From assembly GCA_022605405.1 (NCBI GenBank), contig JABYQQ010000037.1, positions 124,001 to 188,000 on the forward strand: a DNA stretch of 64,000 nt, read 5' to 3'. The notes beneath the pieces were generated by a model that saw only the letters and a program-made list of their open reading frames with translations, was not told the origin of the DNA and made no database searches. The position numbers were made by a program, and so were the translations under genes. This DNA is from Earliella scabrosa. Taxonomy: Eukaryota; Basidiomycota; Agaricomycetes; Polyporales; Polyporaceae. Positions 23,890 through 36,300 of this stretch are shown in pieces; position 1 is the first letter of the stretch, and each line of letters starts with the position of its first letter.

Positions 23890-25585
23890 TCAGTTGGGAG
23901 TATACAAAGGCGGCACGTCCGAGATCGCCGACCCCCCGTACGACACCCGCTGCAGCTTCTGCCTCAGCCTCTCCCGCTCCCGCTCCTCCTCCTGCGCCCG
24001 CGCCTGCTCCTCCCACTCCCTCGCCGCGACCTGCTCTGCCAGAGGATGATGATGAGGAGGATAGTGCGACAGCTGCAATCCAGACGCTCCGGGCTCAGCA
24101 GGCAGCGCGTCGCCCGCGCGGAACCGCACGCCCGAGTCCATGTGGAAAGTCGCGGGCCGATCAGCGGCGTCGAGCCCCGCGAGCCGCGCCTTGCTCGTCG
24201 ACCCTGTGCGGGCGCTGGAGGCGATGGACGAGCCGGAAGGCGTCGACGGGCGGTGCATGATCGACGGGGGGTGGAGCATATCTGGAGGGTATCCTGAATA
24301 AGTCGAGGGCGGAATCCCGCTGGCCGGGCGGTGGAAGTCGAGCGAGGACGGGGTGCGCATGATGAAGGACGGGTCCGTGTATTGCGCGACGGAGCGCTGG
24401 TACCCCGAGTTGGAGTACATGTCGGACCCGGTGAACGCGGTGTGGGAGGGCGAGGGCGGCCGGGTGGACGGACGGGAGTCGACGTCGGTGAACGGGGGTG
24501 GGTGGTGCGGGAGATTCAGGACGGACCCGTGCGCGCTGTTGGCGTACAGGAGGTATCCTGTTCCGACGCTGTGCGTGCGGCTGTAGGTGCTCATCCCGTC
24601 CGCGCCGTGTCCGTACGCCGACCCGGCGTCCGAGGGCGGCGCAGAGGGTGGCACACCCAAGAGGTACGGCGAGGGCGGCGGAGGGAGGTCTGAGAGAACG
24701 ACACGCACACGGTAAGAATTTCATCCTGCAGAGGATTCAGTCAGTGTTGGACTTGTAGAAGCTCACCTGGATTGAGCAAGTCCCGCTTCGACCCTGAGTA
24801 GTGGTTGGGACCGCCCTTCCACTGCCTATTCCTCCTCCAGCGCTTGAAGAACCCCCGATATCGCACCAACCCTGCAATCACCAATAGCAGGACCGCACCA
24901 GCCACGGCAGCTGCAACAATCGTCATCGGCGACCATGTCGTGCCCTCTTCTGTATCAGACTGAGCAGAGCTCGCCCCCGCCGTACTTGAGCTCGCCGCGC
25001 CCGATCCCGAGCTCGAGCTCGTCGCCGTCGTCGTGGGACCCGGGTCAGAGCTGACTGTAGTGGTGGGCACCTCAGCGGGCGGGTCGGGAAGGGGAACGTA
25101 GTGGATGTAGTCAAGAATGAAGGGCCAGTCGCGCGCAGCGTAGATGAGGTCCATCTGCAGCACGTGTTCTCCGGGCTCGAGCTCCTGCGAGTCGAAGAAC
25201 TGGTGCGCGTACTCGGGTTCGCGCAGATCCGGCTTGCTGACGACTGTCGTGGGCCTCCCGTCGTCGAGCGCGAACACCACCGAGGGCGGGACGACGCTCG
25301 TGTCGGACGGCGGCTTGGGCAGCGCCACGCCATACACCATCACGCGCGTGCCTTGCTTCGGGGCCGGGATTGTTAGCTAGGGCTGTGGCGAGCGGGGGTA
25401 GCAGGAAGCTGCAGAGACGCACCGTTGAACGCGAATCGCGCGTGTGCGCCCGTCAGACCCTGCGTGTACGTCCCATCCTGGAGACTGGGCTGGTTGTCCC
25501 TGTGGTTCCATAGGTCAGCCGGTGTGTATTCAATGTCGTCCACGTCGCTGTCGTCTACGTTGATGGCCTGTGGGCCGGTGCCCAT
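23890..25585 (-). CDS. Single-pass membrane protein with PPxY tail (paralogue B)
   Basis: Exon 1 (25423-25585) starts AINVDDSDVDDIEYTPADLW after MGTGPQ. The intron 25352-25422 is phase 1 after FNG, exactly as in paralogue A, and exon 2 resumes TRVMVYGVALPKP. The ectodomain continues with VVFALDDGRPTTVVSKP, YAHQFFDSQELEPGEHVLQM and FILDYIHYVPLPDPP. A Ser/Thr stalk leads to the helix VAAAVAGAVLLLVIAGLV and the basic stop RYRGFFKRWRRNRQW. The long cytosolic tail is Pro/Ser-rich, has a short charged helix (WEEQARAQEEERERERLR) and ends SAISDVPPLYTPN. It is much closer to paralogue A than to C. No signal peptide is present. Role unknown; the lectin-like fold of the ectodomain is inferred from family pattern. 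Confidence 0.8.
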
Positions 25586-26886
25586 AATTATGTGGTATAT
25601 TAACGAGAGGAATTATGAAGGAGTGTCGATGCGGCACTTGAGAGAGCCGATCGTCGCAAGTGCACACCAGAGCAGGAGAAGGCCCAAGGGGAGAGTCAAG
25701 GAATGAAGGAGGGGGGCGATAGAGAGGAAGGGAAAGAGGAGGTCAGCGGGATCAGAGACTGAGACAAAGAGGACATATGTCCGTCATTACGGCACGCGAA
25801 CTCGACAGGTCCGCTCGGCTACTGCCAGAAGTCGACAGTTACCAGTATATAAGACGACCACCAGAGCCCTCGTCGAACTGATCCCCTCGGCGATCGACCG
25901 TCGAGGAAAGTCCAGGGACGGCTCATAGGTTGCAGCGCCCGCATGTGCGCATCAGGCATATATGAGACGCCACGAGTCACGAGGGAGGGCGGGGAGATAT
26001 GCATCCTTCAAGCAAGTCCGCCAAACGTCCGCGCCTGTCGTCGGTGCCGACGTCGCGGCGAACGTTGCTGAGTATGCATCGCGCCGTCGTCTGCGGACGA
26101 AGGTCAGAACCCGCGGGGGATGCAGCTGTACAGCCTCAGAAGCGGGGATATACAGATTGAAATCGTCATCAGTCTCATTTGCACTCGTTTGGGCGACATG
26201 ATCGTGATCACACTAGTTACTAAGTTAGCAGTAAGTAGTGGTACTTACCTCGACGGACCCGTCCGCTGATGTGGATCGCTGGAGACTCACGGGAATGACC
26301 ACCAATCAAGTGAGCGGGCCCGGGGAGCAGGAGGAACCTCAGCGAACATTCACCTCAGCGAGCCTCAGTGCGCACTGGCAGCCTGGCTGGTCGAGAAGCA
26401 ATAGTTTGATGATGAGTTGGCTGTGTTCGCAGGATCTGTCAGCGCCCACCGAAACGTGAGTCGTGATGCATGATGGGTCTTTCAAGATGGCCGGCTCGGA
26501 TGGTCTGGCTTGGTTCAAGCTCGCGACTCGGTGTTTGATCACTGCAAAGAAGGTGACCGGAGATGAGCATTGCAGATCCAGAATAGCGTCACCGGATCGT
26601 ACCTGGTACGTATATGTTGCGGAGGTCAGCGAAGTTTGGGTATAGCACAGGCATGGTAGCCTGATGATTATATCCGTTACATGGACTAGCTAGATAGTGT
26701 ACAGGGGTAGGGATCGTAAAGCAAAGCAAAAGGGTAAGCATGCAGCGATCGAGAGCGGGAGGAAGGACATAAATCGGATCGCAGATGTCGCTATGGGAAG
26801 TCGTCGAGGAAGGGGACGTCGCAAGTCGGGCAGAGAATGTCGAGACGAATACAAGCACTGTTTCCTCCATATCAGACCGCGCTCAC
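25586..26886. other. Intergenic, no gene supported
   Basis: This 1.3 kb stretch lies between the start of paralogue B and the 3' end of the stomatin gene. A plus-strand TATA-like tatataa occurs at 25846-25852, but the frames after it (for example 25962-26201, 79 codons) do not look like protein. Nothing else was recognised. Confidence 0.35.
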
Positions 26887-28843
26887 TCACATGTGCTCGA
26901 CGCTGTTCAGCAAACCAGCGCGAGCAACTCCCTCTCCCGCCTCCTCCGTGAGGGGATGCGACCCCGACCCGGACGCCGACCCGGACGCCTGCATCTGCTG
27001 CGACACCTGGCCCACAACGTCGCTCTGCAAGTTCATCGGCACAAACACGACCTTGCTGTTCGCGTTCTTCGCCATGCTCTGCAGCGCCTCCAGCTGTCTG
27101 ATCTGCATCGCCGCCGGGCTCGCGAGGATGTCCGCCGCCTGGCGCATCAGCCGCGCCGCGTCGACCTCTGCGCGCGCCGCGATGACCTTGGATTCTCCGA
27201 TCCGCTTCTGCTGTGCCGCGGACGAGAGCGAGGCCGAGACCTCGGGCGAGAAGATGATGTCCTTGATGAGGATGCCCTCGATCGCGACGCCCCACTTGTC
27301 TGCGACGTCGCCGACGATCTCGGCGATCTCGAACGCGATCGCCTCGCGCTCCGTCACGACGGACTGCACCATGCGCGCGCCGACGACGTGTCGGAGCGTG
27401 GTCTGCGCCCGCTCAATGAGCGCCTGGCGCAGGTCTGAGATACCGAATGCGGCGCGGTATGGGTTGGTGATCTGGAAGTAGATGACCGAGTCGCTAAAGG
27501 GCATACAGACGTCAGTATGATTCGTAGCTAGGGGAGACAGCGGGGGACATCAACTTGTGAAACGGTCGATACCTCCGGCCTCTACCAGACCGCAGCACCG
27601 CGAGATGATGACTATATGCGCCTCCGACGACGTGAACGCGCGCGAGCTGCACACTGCACTAGGCAGTCCCCGATGTGGAGGGGGACTGTAACTGGGTAAT
27701 CCATTATCCTACACCCGAGCTAACCCATAGGATGTAGCTAGGAAAACGGTAAGGAGTCCATCGAATCCTTTATTTTCGAGGGCTTATAGGCCTCGATGAG
27801 GAAATGATAGGTGCCTCACCGCTCTCCTAGCTGTCATCTCACCGGTGGAATGGAGCATAGTGGAACAGAGGCTTTGTCCGTCATGTAGGGGTGAAAGAGA
27901 ATGCAAGCCGGTCGACGCAAGGAATGTCGTAGTGTAGGCAGCATGTAGCAATCAGGAGAAACTTGCGAGAGAGTGCACGATGGAACGGCACGTCTTACGA
28001 TCCAACGCCCCGTGAGAGAAAGAGAGACGTTACGCACATTTCGACATCGACATTGTCGCGCGTGATGACCTTCTGCCTGCCAATGGGGCTGATCTGGATC
28101 TTGACGTCGACGATGCGCAGGGACTCGGTGCAGACGTTGACTTGTACGAGACCCGGGTCTACAGACTTGTAGAACTGTCCGAAACGCGAGACAAGACCGA
28201 CGGAGCCTGTGGGGTGGAGCGCATTGGCGCGGGAGGGAAACAGTGAAGAAGTAACGACAGCACGCACCTTGGTGGACCTCGCGGAACGGGTTCGGGCACG
28301 GGCAGCAGGGAATGGCTCCGAGGAAGCCGATACAGCTCCCGAAGACCTGAAGCATCGAACCGTATATGCCATGGGTAACCTTGCACGCATGTGAGACACG
28401 GCGAGGACGGTGGGATCGCAGACACGAAGGCACACATACCTCTCCTGTTCCAAGGTCCTGCGCGTAAGACGGCTATTACGGTGCGCACCGCGAATGAGAA
28501 CGAGGTCGATTATAGCTAGAGCGATGACGGAGCGGAAGACGAACCTGCATCTCGCTCCGCTTGAGGGGTTGGACCTTGATGACATGCTCGCCGTTGGGCC
28601 GCTTTGCCTTGCTGGGGCCGGCGGAGTACGAGTTGTCGTCTGTCACTTGGGGAGCCGGCGCGTTAGACATGGCGCAGATGGGCGTAGGAGGAAAGGAGGG
28701 GGAAGAAGGCGAGGGGAGGACATGACGCGGGGGTATGTAATGGACCAGGACACGGGCGGCTCACCATTGGGGGCATTGTGATCGACTACGTTCTCACGAG
28801 AAGAGTCGCTCGGGGGGCGGTACTTGCTGTCCAGGTTGCTCAT
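26887..28843 (-). CDS. Stomatin-family (SPFH/Band 7) protein
   Basis: The start at 28843 gives MSNLDSKYRPPSDSSRENVV, spliced to VTDDNSYSAGPSKAKRPNGE. After HVIKVQPLKRSEMQ comes an 18-nt microexon (28440-28457, DLGTGE), then VTHGIYGSMLQVFGSCIG and the hydrophobic, Cys-rich segment GFLGAIPCCPCPNPF, a likely membrane hairpin and palmitoylation region. The SPFH domain follows (VGLVSRFGQFYKSVDPGLVQ, RQKVITRDNVDVEI, DSVIYFQITNPYRAAFGI, LRHVVGARMVQSVVTEREAI, WGVAIEGILIKDIIFS), then a coiled-coil-like helix (KRIGESKVIAARAEVDAARL) and a C-terminal QSMAKNANSKVVFVPMNL typical of stomatins. The family organises membrane microdomains and regulates channels and proteases. One intron (27494-28035, 542 nt) is unusually long here. 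Confidence 0.9.
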
Positions 28844-30608
28844 CGCTATCGTCTGTGGGCCAGAGGCTGGCATGGAGTGTCCGTCGTGGGCTCGCTGCGT
28901 TGCGCGTGGCTGGGCGAAGCTCACCTTGGCCGTGCTCTTATATGCGGAGGTGGTGAGACAGGTGAGAGCGACAGTCACCTGCAGCTCTGCGCAGCCACAT
29001 CTTGTCCACTCCCCACGTTCTCCCACCCGTCTTGGACAGCTCCGCAGCTCCTCCTCACACGCATGTCTCTCTTCCCTCCGTCCGTGCCGGACTGTACGCG
29101 CTCTCTCGCTCCTTCTACTCCCAGTCTAGCACCAGCGCGACCGGTGAATACAGTATACAGTACGATTCAATTGCTCCCACAGCAGCCTCCTTTCGTCCGC
29201 AATCCTAGACTCTTGCGAACGAGCGCCTGAGACAATGTCATCATACGCTCACCGTGCTCTGGACAGCCATAGCCAATTACATCCGTCATCTATCGCTGCA
29301 CGGTCTGGGCATAGTAATTCAGTACGAGGCCGGAAACTGGCCGGGATCGCATCAAAGACATTGACGGCTCCTCCGACCCCACCCGCATACTTACCCACTG
29401 CGCGCGCGTTGAAACGTTGTCAGCTTGCGCTTTGGTACTGCCACCTATGTACCGGATCCTCGAGCCACCTGACATGTCAGTATGTACTCTTGGAGCGTCA
29501 AGCACCCTCAAGCAGCCCACACCTACTTACAGGCTAAGTAATACGAGGCTACGACGTCGCGTTATGAAGATGCCGACATGCGCCAAGTGTAGGTCTTCGA
29601 CGGCATACATGCGGCATTCAAGATGCCGATCGAGGTCGGTCCTGGTCGGTCCTCTCGGGCATCTCGACGATCTCAAGAGTCAACATCGAGGAGGATGTGC
29701 CTCAGGGCTGTGCTCTGTGTGCGCTGTGATTCAGCTGATGTAACTTCCAGTGCGGCCTACTACTTACCAGCGCGGGTCTCCGGATTCAGAACTCCAGATA
29801 TGACGTCTGAAACATACAGACATACAGTAAGTACTGTATGCACACCTGAAGCAGCGTAAGCTCAACGAATATCCCCGTAAAGTTCGAGCCACCTACGCAA
29901 CATCACCTCTGCTCACCTCTGATCAACGATTGCCAAGGCGCGTATGACTCACTCTGAGTCTCGACTCTCTACTCTTGAGCGAACTTACAGTACACTGCCT
30001 ACGAACCTTCGATCGCTACCCCTCCGGCATGGACGGCACCAGAGCTGTCCCTCTCGGACGTCGTCTTCCGATTCGAGCAACCAAAGGAGTCATAACCAAA
30101 TATTGCCGCTCCATGTGCACGGCTGGACCAGGTGCGCCCCGGCGACACGCCCGAATGACTGCGCACATTGACGGCCACTATTGTACGAGTAATAGACCAT
30201 CTACCACGTAGCGCTGCGCTGCGCAGACATTAGAGTTCTGCCATGCACAAAGGACAACGTTCGGAACTATGTATGCACTCTGTTATCGCCCGAACGCCCT
30301 GGTGTGCCGCCCAGGACCCAGGTACAACCTCCACTGCTGCGCACTGTCGATAGCAGACCTCGTGGTACGTGCACAGTTGCTTCGAGTCAACGCTCGTGGC
30401 AGTGTACAAGTATGCACACTGAACCTGTGACCCGCATACGCTGTATCTTCCTCCGACTTACCCCGGTTGCGGTGACGCACGAGTCAAGCTCCTCGTTCTC
30501 TAGTGATATATTGTGGACTGCGCTTTGTCTAGGTCGTACAGCACTGATGATGGTACACTTCTCGATGGTCTTCATGTTCTATCATGGGCTCGGGCGATGA
30601 ACCTATAC
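28844..30608. other. Intergenic, no gene supported
   Basis: This 1.76 kb stretch is the longest non-genic stretch outside the repeat array. It contains the stomatin promoter side and the 3' side of the phosphoglycerate mutase gene. Frames of 60-150 codons on the plus strand (28778-29230, 29235-29537, 29944-30171) are Ser/Arg/His-rich and unlike the neighbouring genes. It may hold an unrecognised transposon remnant or a non-coding RNA. Confidence 0.35.
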
Positions 30609-32628
30609 CTACTCGCTCTTCGCGAGCAGCGAACGGCCGGTCATCTCTGTGGGACAACAGTCAGAACAGGCATACGAAGCTGTACAAGAAAACTCATACC
30701 ATCGGGCTTCGGCAGACCCTGCAATGATGAACTGAATGAGCAAAGAACTAACATAGGACGAGACACGACGAGCCACTCACCATGATCTCGAGCACAGTCG
30801 GCGCGACATCACACAGCGCGCCCTCCTCCTCATCCCCGCCCTTCTTATCCTCCGCAAACGTGAGCTTCTTCGGGTCGCCCGTCATAATGAACGGCACCGC
30901 GTTCGTCGTGTGCGCCGTGTGCGGCGCGCCCGTCTCCGGATTGACCATCTGCTCCGCGTTCCCATGATCCGCCGTGACGAGCAACACATACCCCGCCTCC
31001 TCGCACGCCTTGTACACGATCCCCACCGCCTCGTCCGTGTGCGAGATCGCCTCGACCGCGGCCTCGTACACGCCCGTGTGCCCGACCATGTCCGGCGGCG
31101 CAAAGTTGCACATCACGAACTCGTGCTTCCCCGCGCGCACGACCTCCGCGACCTTCTCCGCGACGCCCTTGACGCTCATCTTCGGCTCCTTGTCGTACGT
31201 CGCGACCTTGGGCGAGGGGATCATGTGCCGCTCCTCGTCCTCGAACTGCTTCTCGACCCCGCCGTTGAAGAAGAACGTCACGTGCGCGTACTTCTCCGTC
31301 TCTGTGGCAACATGGGTTAGAGAGGAGGGGCGGAGGTAGAGCGGGGTGGGCTTACCTGCGATATGGGCCTGCTTGACTCCTTGCTTTGCCAGCCATTCCG
31401 CGAGCACGTTCGTCATCGCTTGTGGCGGGAAGGCGACGTTGAAGGGGAACTCCGCGTTGTAACGCGACATCGTGGTGATGTGCTGAGTGGCAGGATTAGC
31501 GCGACACACCGACTGGGTGCTTCGAACGGCGCACCAAGTCCTTAGGTACATCGACCTCCATGGGCTTGTCAGGGAGACCAAACACAGAGACAATTTCCCG
31601 CATACGGTCCGAGCGGTAGTTGAAGAAGAAGAGGGTGTCACCGTCTTCCATGCCATGTCAGCTCACGATCAGGCAAGAAAGGATAATGACATACCCTTGA
31701 TTCTGCCAGCATCGCCGTTGACAATGATAGGCTTCAAAAACTCATCCGTCTCGTCCTTCTTGTACTTCTCCTCGATCGCCTTGACCGGGTCCTCGCCCTT
31801 CTCGCCCTCGCCCTTGACGAGGCCGTCTACTGCGATCTTGACACGCTCCCAGCGCTTGTCGCGGTCCATGGCGTAGTAACGGCCGACGACGGTGGCGACC
31901 TGGCCGACCTTCTCCTTCTCGATGAACGCGAGGAGGTCTTTCATGTACCCTGCCGCAGAGCGGGGAGCGGTGTCGCGACCATCGCCGAAGAAGTGGATGT
32001 AGACCTCCTTGACGCCGACCTCCTTTGCGGTCTCGAGGAGCGCATACAAGTGGGTGATGTGGGAGTGGACACCGCCGTCAGAGACCTAGAGATAGGTTGG
32101 ATGGGTGGGTGCTCGAGAGAGGGATATACAGGACGACTGGTGCGGTACTTACGAGACCGAGGAGGTGGAGACGGCCGTTGCCGTCCTTTGCCCTGTTAAA
32201 GCTCTCGAGGATGGTCTCGTTCTTGTGGAACTGCCGCTTCTTGATCGAGACGTCGATGCGGACGATGTCCTGCCAGACGATGCGCCCGGCACCGATGTTC
32301 AGGTGGCTGATCGCATCGCGTCAGTCGCGCATACAATCACGCCTCCGAGGGTGCAGCATCGCACTCACCCTACTTCCGAGTTTCCCATGAGCCCATCGCT
32401 CAGACCGACTGCCAGCCCGTGTGCGTGCAGGGTGCGGTAGCTGTGGTCCTTTGCGATCGTGTCCATGTTCGTCGTGTCTCCGGCCTCGATCGCGTCTCCC
32501 TTCATCCCCTTCTCCGGCGCGATGCCCCAGCCATCGTGTACGCTGCGTGTAGAAGGTTAATGCCGCACATAAGTAGGAGTAGCATATGCAGCATACATGA
32601 GGCAGACCTTGTTCTTGACCTCGACCAT
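30609..32628 (-). CDS. 2,3-Bisphosphoglycerate-independent phosphoglycerate mutase
   Basis: The enzyme interconverts 3- and 2-phosphoglycerate in glycolysis using two Mn2+ ions. The ATG at 32628 starts MVEVKNKVCLIVHDGWG. The phosphoserine nucleophile lies in SDGLMGNSEVGHLNIG. Later landmarks are VYIHFFGDGRDTAPRSAAGY, VVGRYYAMDRDKRWERV, GDTLFFFNYRSDRMREI, HVTFFFNGGVEKQFEDEER, MCNFAPPDMVGHTG and the metal-binding TADHGNAEQM. The 3' end is built from a 19-nt microexon (30700-30718) and a last exon, giving GLPKPDEMTGRSLLAKSE and the stop at 30609-30611. About nine exons are needed. All expected active-site residues that I looked for are present. The name is secure by motif; basidiomycetes commonly use this cofactor-independent enzyme. 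Confidence 0.95.
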
Positions 32629-33349
32629 GGTGAACGGAGCAAAAGTGGATGGATACTGTGCTCGGAGTCGAAGCGCGTACCAAGTTTCGCTCGTTCGATG
32701 ATTTCATCGAGATTGCATCGAGATCGGCCGAGTCCCAAATTAGATTATCGTAAGTAGGCGATAATCAATCGAACCTTGGCGCTTCGACGGCTTCTGCCCC
32801 CTGCTGCAGATACTCATCTCTACAGTGAGCAGCGAGAGGAGAAACGAGAGCCTGAGATTTGTTCTATACTGGTACATGCACAATGAGAAAACCAAGACAC
32901 GGACGACACACGAGGGTCGCCAACGACTATCAGAAACACAAGCACCGCCACCGGGCGTAGTGAAAGCAACGAGGATATTACGATGGATACACCGAAACGA
33001 ACACGAGTACGCCCTATAGCTGACAGCGGACAACAGACAGACAAGCAGCGATGAAATGGGATGTAGGAGGGGAACATGGCATGGTTGCGAGCATATGGAT
33101 ATGGGATGGGGGGGCGAGGGGGAATAAAGGTTACTATGAGACATGTTGGATCCGCGGGTGGATGCAAAACAATACGGGGGGATGTATGGAGATACGGGAA
33201 TATACCTGTACAGAAGGTGAAGTAAAGTAGGAATGCGTGTGCACTACATACAATGCCTAGGAATCTAGATGCTCTGTCAAACACGGGATACAAGACACGA
33301 AACACCAGCACCACGAACGCACGACGGCTGGACAGCGACCAGGACCAGC
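32629..33349. promoter_or_regulatory. Intergenic region upstream of the mutase gene
   Basis: This 721 bp stretch lies between the mutase start and the 3' end of the RasGAP gene. Frames on the minus strand (32740-33144, 32820-33386) are Cys/Ser/Phe-rich and were not accepted as coding. It must contain the mutase promoter. Confidence 0.4.
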
Positions 33350-36300
33350 TCACTCGATCATCTTCATGACGAGCTCCGATATCCATTGGATCATCTTCGT
33401 CGCGTGGCCACGGTTGAGCGGTAGGAACTGGAAGCTGTTGACGAGGCCCTGCATACCCTGCTCCTCGAGCGCGTTCAGATGACGTCGCCCAGGGCCATGG
33501 GCGATGCCCTCGTCAACCGTGCTCAACGTCGATGCCGAGCCCGCACCCATGGGACGAGACGGCAGCGGCGCCACACGATCCATCTCGTGCGTCGCGACAC
33601 GGAAGACATTCGATACCGCGAGCAGGATCGTCGGGCTATTCGAGTTCGCGAAAGCCTCCTTGATCTTGTCTTGCAAGCTCTCGTATCTTCAGAATCACAG
33701 GTCGCTTCAGTGCCGATTCCCGCACATCAAATCAAACATAAAACTCACGTCATTCCGATGATCTCTGGCCATGCGTCTGCAACGTCCGAGAGGATGTTGT
33801 ACAGAATGGCGGACTCCACATCGTCTCCCTGAGCAGTTGCGAGCATCGCCGTGACGAACGACGTGACGAGGAGCGCCGTGTTGCTGTCCCCAAAGCCGAT
33901 GAGGCCGAACGGCAACTTGTAGATCGGGTCGTCCTCATCCTGGGACATGAAGGTCTCTGACAGCCACGACGGGTCGACGTTCGCCTCTTCGAGTAAGCGT
34001 TTGAAGCTGCGGACGCGTGTGGACATCGGGATGAGGGCAAGCACGTATCCGAGAACATCTTGACATATGGGTGCCCCCGGACCATCGTCGGCGTGCTCGA
34101 CCCCGGTGCAGAATCGTACGGTGATGCTCAGCAGGCTGCGCAACGCTCCCTCGGCGGAGTCCCGGAGTGCGGAGTGCCTGACACCTTTGAATATCGTCGC
34201 AGCGAGCGAAAACGAAAAGTCAGAGTCGAAGGAAAGGCCGAGAAGATGGTCGAGCTGGCAGGCGATGTCCTCGAGCGCCACGCGGCCGTCCAGCAGAGTA
34301 GCAGTGACACCACGTTCCTTGAAGTGGCCATGCTCCGCCATGTTCTCGACAGTGACTCGAAGCAAACGGATCGCCTCGACGTACAGCGCCATGTGACTTG
34401 ACTGCAGAAGCGCAACGGCTAGCCAAAACAACTGCGCAAGGTAGCGAGAGTTGCCGTTCGTGGCGGGTACAACGTTGGTGATGCACCGGAGCATGCTCAC
34501 GACGGATGTCGTGTCCGTCTCGCTAGCTTGCGATAGGGCTGTCTTGAAGGCAACGAGCATCTGGTAGAGGAGATCGTCATCGACGTCGGACGTGGCCAGG
34601 ACCCCAAGCGCGACGAAAGCTCGACTCTGCACGGCTGGTGATAGCTGGAAGGCGGACGACGTGATCAAGCTCATCCATCGAGCGCGCCACACATTCAGGA
34701 GACCTTTAAAGGAATGAGAAGTAGCGTCACTGGAGCCAGAGACTAACTGACCTCTTGTCACGGAGATTGTCTCCATGATCCGCAACAGCAGCCTGGTAAG
34801 ATTCTCGAGGTCGTCGATCAGAGCCTTGCCGTTCGGGGGATCGTACAGGACGAAGTCGCTCGTTGGAGAGGGCTTGCTGAGACCAAACAGCCTCAGATTC
34901 TCCGGCTGGCAACACTCCTCCAGCATGATCTGTATCTCCGGACTTGCCGTCGCGTCAGTCAAGCGAAGCGAGTACAGCGCGTGCAGCATGTGAGTAACGA
35001 TGCCGTAGACCGTCCCGCGCACGTAGAGTTGACCTGTGGCAGCGATGAGAGTCACAAGATGCATGACCTCCGGTACGAAGAGCTGGCTCTGAACGACGTT
35101 CTTTGCGGAGTTGCCGACAACCAGGATGAGGCGCGTTAGGCATGCGATCTCGTTCCAGTGTACGTTGTCCGCAAGATTCCTTGTCGGCTTGATGGACGTC
35201 TTGCCAATGACCTAGACGACAGTCAGGATACGTTGAAGAGTGAATTGGTCGTGAGAGACACTGGCCTTGCGGACGCGGGCCAATATACGACCACGGACGT
35301 TGATGCTGCTGACGGCGCTCATCGTATCAGCCACCTTCTCGCACCGTTGTGAACCCATTCCGCCGTCAACGGCAGCACGCATGAGCTCATCCAGAATGAT
35401 GTTGACGGTGGTCGTCTCGAGCTTGCCGATCTCCGTCCAGATATGCTTCTGCACGTAGCTGACGAGGTCGTTCTCGGCAGTGGTGAGGTCGACGAGCATG
35501 CGTATGCAATCGCGGAAGCGAGTGCCAGAAGGCTCGTATAACTTGCTGCATGGATCAGTGAAGAGTGGCAGGTTCTTCATCCAAGGTCCCAGATACTGCA
35601 GAGTATGGGCGCGTAGAGGCACGTTGAGCTTTCCGATGGATCCAGCCAGTTCTGAAATGAAATCCATGGTCAAGTGAGGCGCATGAGAGGCCAGTCCCTC
35701 GCTGACTTGCGTCAAGAAGGCTCCTGGATGGCCAGTGCAATACACGCCTACGATACTGTTGTGAGACGAGGCATGACGTCGTAGAAGGGGCAACGTACCC
35801 TTCGAATGCACTGCGGGTCGTCCCTCGAAATCCAGGTATGTGCAGATGGCTGATAGCAACTCGAAAGAAGCCGTTCGTGGCTCGTCCTCTTCTCCCGTGA
35901 TGCCCAACAACGCTATACGAAGGAGCGTAGTGATGATGTTGGACAATCTGCCGTGTCGTTCGGCAGTAGGTAAATGCAGTCCCTGCATGAGACCTTTGGC
36001 TGCCCGAATCGCCTGTACAGAGTTTAATTGTTCGCATATCTTACGCGAGATCATAGAGCAAGAGACCCACTTTGACGATAGCGTCCCGATGTGGCGACGA
36101 GAAGTACAGCGTGACGCCCTGCCGAATCTTACGGATGATGAACTCGTGCGAGTCGTGGCCGGTGGACACATTATACACATCGTTGATGTCGCTGAGAGGG
36201 ATAATCTCCGTCGCTTTGGAGGATAGCAGGTTGGAGATCGGCAAGGCTTTGGTCTATCACACCTTGTGAGAACAAGGTAGCTAAGACGGGTGGTAGACTC

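Noticed and set aside
26690..27295. 201-codon minus-strand ORF
   Set aside because: It is an out-of-frame shadow of the stomatin last exon.
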